Below, piece after piece: positions 6,225 to 7,712 of a stretch of 7,712 nucleotides of DNA. A program made the translations under genes and the position numbers. The notes beneath the pieces were generated by a model. The model searched no databases and had not been told where the DNA came from. It saw only the letters and a program-made list of their open reading frames with translations. This stretch comes from Candidatus Aminicenantota bacterium (GTDB taxonomy: Bacteria > Acidobacteriota > B3-B38 > Guanabaribacteriales > B3-B38). The DNA lies in the NCBI GenBank assembly GCA_029880275.1, contig JAOUOQ010000085.1, positions 1 through 7,712 on the forward strand, in the 5' to 3' direction. Numbering within the stretch: the stretch's first letter is position 1; the number at the start of each line of letters is the position of its first letter.

Positions 6225-6298
6225 CTTTCTGCCCAACATTTCGGCACACAGAGCAATTCTGTCCCCTGAGCAAGGGCTACACAAGCTTACAGGGAGAC

Positions 6299-6341
6299 AG
6301 GAGAAGGAAGCCCATTTTGAGCCCAAAGAAGCCCTTCTCCT
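6299..6341 (-). terminator. 9-bp inverted repeat after guaA
   Basis: AGGAGAAGG (6299-6307) and CCTTCTCCT (6333-6341) are exact inverted repeats with a 25-nt loop, beginning 17 nt beyond the guaA stop codon on the minus strand. No U-rich tail follows in either direction, so it may be a weak terminator or a 3'-end stabilising hairpin. Confidence 0.3.
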
Positions 6342-6358
6342 CCGTTCAAAACCGCTTC

Positions 6359-7288
6359 TTAGATGTATTCGATAGTAGCCGGCTCTTTCGGGGTCAGGTC
6401 ATAGAGAACCCGGCTCACCGAGCGAACCTCCGTGCAGATGCGCTGCTGTATTTTCTGAAGTACCTCCCAGGGTATCTGGCTGGGAGTGGCGGTGCGGGCA
6501 TCGGTGGATTCCACCGACCTGATGATTATGATATTCCCGTAGACCCGCTTCCCCTTTTTCATCCCGGTTGCTCTGTCGCTCAAGAGCACAGCAAAAGCCT
6601 GGAATGGTTTAAACTGAGCCAGCTCCTCCTCCACTATGTTGTTAGCCTTACGCACTATGTTCACCCTCTGGGGGGTTAACTTCCCCAGAACCCTGGTGCT
6701 AAAGCCCGGACCGGGGAAGGGCATGCGGTCGTAAATCTCCGCTGGAAGTCCCAGCTCTTTGGCCACTTCCCTCACTTCATCCTTTCTCAGGTCCTTCAAG
6801 GGCTCGATGACTACCGGAGGCAAGCCGAACCTCTTGGGCTTTATGCCCATTTGCTCCAGAACATTGTGCTGGGTTTTGACTCCTCGCTTGGTTTCCTCAA
6901 TGTCGGTGAGAATGGTCCCCTGCAGCAAGAACTTAGCCTTGTAGCGGCGTGCTAACTTGCCGAGCATGCGATAGAATGTGCGGCGGAATTTCCTCCGTTT
7001 GACCTCGGGGTCGGTGGCGGTCACATTGAAGAACTCGCGGCGGGCAATCACAATCCGCACCTTGATCCCCAGCTTCTTGAAGATGTCCTTCACCCGGCGT
7101 GCTTCGCCCGCACGCATCAGGCCGTCGTCAATAAAGACCGGTATCAACCGCTTCCCGAGAGCCTGGTGAGCTAATACGGTGGTAGTGGAGCTATCCACCC
7201 CTCCCGAAAGAGCGACCAGAGCCTTTTTATCGCCCACTGTCTCCTTTATCTCTTTTACCTTCTCTTGGATAAATTTCTTAGTCTCCAT
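6359..7288 (-). CDS. guaA: GMP synthetase, ATP-pyrophosphatase subunit (stand-alone), 309 aa
   Basis: The enzyme adenylates XMP with ATP and aminates it to GMP, the last step of guanine nucleotide synthesis in the cytoplasm. The PP-loop SGGVDSS is at 28-34, followed by FIDDGLMRAGE (52-62), QGTILTDIEE (123-132), the RMPFPGPG block (188-195) and the C-terminal XMP-binding tail YDLTPKEPATIEYI (296-309). The N-terminal glutamine amidotransferase domain of usual bacterial GuaA (about 200 residues) is absent. The start is firm, with an almost perfect Shine-Dalgarno AGGAGGTGA (7303-7295) 6 nt before ATG, and polA ends 46 nt upstream. The protein therefore needs a separate glutaminase subunit, as in archaea, or uses ammonia. 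All core motifs look intact. Confidence 0.93.
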   Translation of the reverse strand: METKKFIQEKVKEIKETVGDKKALVALSGGVDSSTTTVLAHQALGKRLIPVFIDDGLMRAGEARRVKDIFKKLGIKVRIVIARREFFNVTATDPEVKRRKFRRTFYRMLGKLARRYKAKFLLQGTILTDIEETKRGVKTQHNVLEQMGIKPKRFGLPPVVIEPLKDLRKDEVREVAKELGLPAEIYDRMPFPGPGFSTRVLGKLTPQRVNIVRKANNIVEEELAQFKPFQAFAVLLSDRATGMKKGKRVYGNIIIIRSVESTDARTATPSQIPWEVLQKIQQRICTEVRSVSRVLYDLTPKEPATIEYI

Positions 7289-7294
7289 ACTAAG

Positions 7295-7303
7295 TCACCT
7301 CCT
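7295..7303 (-). promoter_or_regulatory. strong ribosome binding site fixing the guaA start
   Basis: On the minus strand AGGAGGTGA matches the 16S anti-Shine-Dalgarno over nine bases, six bases before the ATG at 7288. It excludes an N-terminal extension containing an amidotransferase domain. Confidence 0.85.
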
Positions 7304-7334
7304 TTTTTCTCGCTCTTAATAATACATTAAAGCG

Positions 7335-7712
7335 TCAATGCGCCTCGTACCAGTTCTTGCCAGTGCTAATGGCAACCTTAATGGGCACACTTAATCGATA
7401 CACTCCCTCCATTTCTTTTTTTATATATTTTTTAACCTCCTCCATCTCCATTTCAGGGACCTCAAATACCAGCTCATCGTGCACCTGCAGAAGCATCCTG
7501 GTCTGCCAGCCACGCCGCTTCATCTCCCTGGAGATGCGGATCATAGCCACTTTGATCAAGTCGGCAGCGCTCCCCTGTATGGGGGTATTTATGGCGATGT
7601 TCTCCGCTGCCGCCCGCACCCCCTGGTTGGTGGAGTGGAGCTCGGGAAGGAGTCGGCGTCGGTTCAGCAAGGTGGTCACATACCCCAAACGATTCGCATC
7701 AGCCAGACTGTT
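7335..7712 (-). CDS. polA: DNA polymerase I, C-terminal fragment (runs off window)
   Basis: The reading frame is open to the window edge and ends at TGA 7335-7337, so this is the C-terminal 125 residues or so of a family A polymerase. Visible are GYVTTLLNRRRLLPEL, the INTPIQGSAADLIKVAMI helix, and motif C, LQVHDELVFEVP, whose aspartate binds a catalytic metal ion. The end KNWYEAH is typical of the family. The polymerase acts in repair and Okazaki fragment processing. The gene is followed 46 nt later by guaA on the same strand, probably one transcript. Any 3'-5' or 5'-3' exonuclease domains lie outside the window. Confidence 0.95.
   Translation of the reverse strand, partial: NSLADANRLGYVTTLLNRRRLLPELHSTNQGVRAAAENIAINTPIQGSAADLIKVAMIRISREMKRRGWQTRMLLQVHDELVFEVPEMEMEEVKKYIKKEMEGVYRLSVPIKVAISTGKNWYEAH

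Noticed and set aside
6317..6679. A 120-codon plus-strand open frame
   Set aside because: It lies opposite guaA, whose motifs and ribosome site are unmistakable; it is a shadow of that gene.
7335..7688. A complete 117-codon gene starting at TTG 7688
   Set aside because: The frame stays open to the window edge with polA-like residues upstream, so it is a fragment of DNA polymerase I.

Overview
The window looks like bacterial chromosome from an uncultured or poorly sampled lineage, with two very different halves. Promoters are sigma70-like (-35/-10 boxes 16-17 nt apart). The right-hand genes have strong Shine-Dalgarno sites, and the intact tRNA gene encodes its own CCA end. A bacterial DNA polymerase I lies next to a stand-alone ATP-pyrophosphatase subunit of GMP synthetase, an archaeal-style arrangement. 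I cannot name the phylum with confidence; a candidate-phylum bacterium such as Omnitrophota is only a guess.

Left half (1-4785): an AT-rich accessory island built around repeated copies of a tRNA-Ser(GCU) transcription unit. The one intact copy is at the right edge: a promoter (TTGATT, 17 nt, TATAAT) at 4616-4644 and the tRNA at 4694-4785. A full-length decayed copy, promoter plus pseudo-tRNA, lies at 3098-3266. A third promoter copy at 1373-1435 has lost its tRNA. The 3' end of another decayed tRNA copy opens the window (1-34). Between successive copies sits one orphan gene: a Schlafen/AlbA_2-like protein (126-1352, +), a SAM methyltransferase with a C-terminal beta-sandwich domain (1574-2881, -), and a second SAM methyltransferase (3620-4465, -) beside a possible decayed reading frame. 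No integrase or transposase is visible, so how the array formed is open.

Right half (4786-7712): backbone of clearly higher G+C. A secreted protein containing two copies of a winged-helix-like unit (4883-6178, +) converges on the minus-strand pair polA (3' end only, 7335-7712) and guaA ATPase subunit (6359-7288), which are 46 nt apart and probably co-transcribed.

Main point of interest: the left half resembles a serial landing site in which each promoter-plus-tRNA-Ser copy borders a single cargo gene. One cargo belongs to a family whose animal members cleave tRNAs, tRNA-Ser among them. The mechanism and any functional link between nuclease-like gene and tRNA copies are inference.
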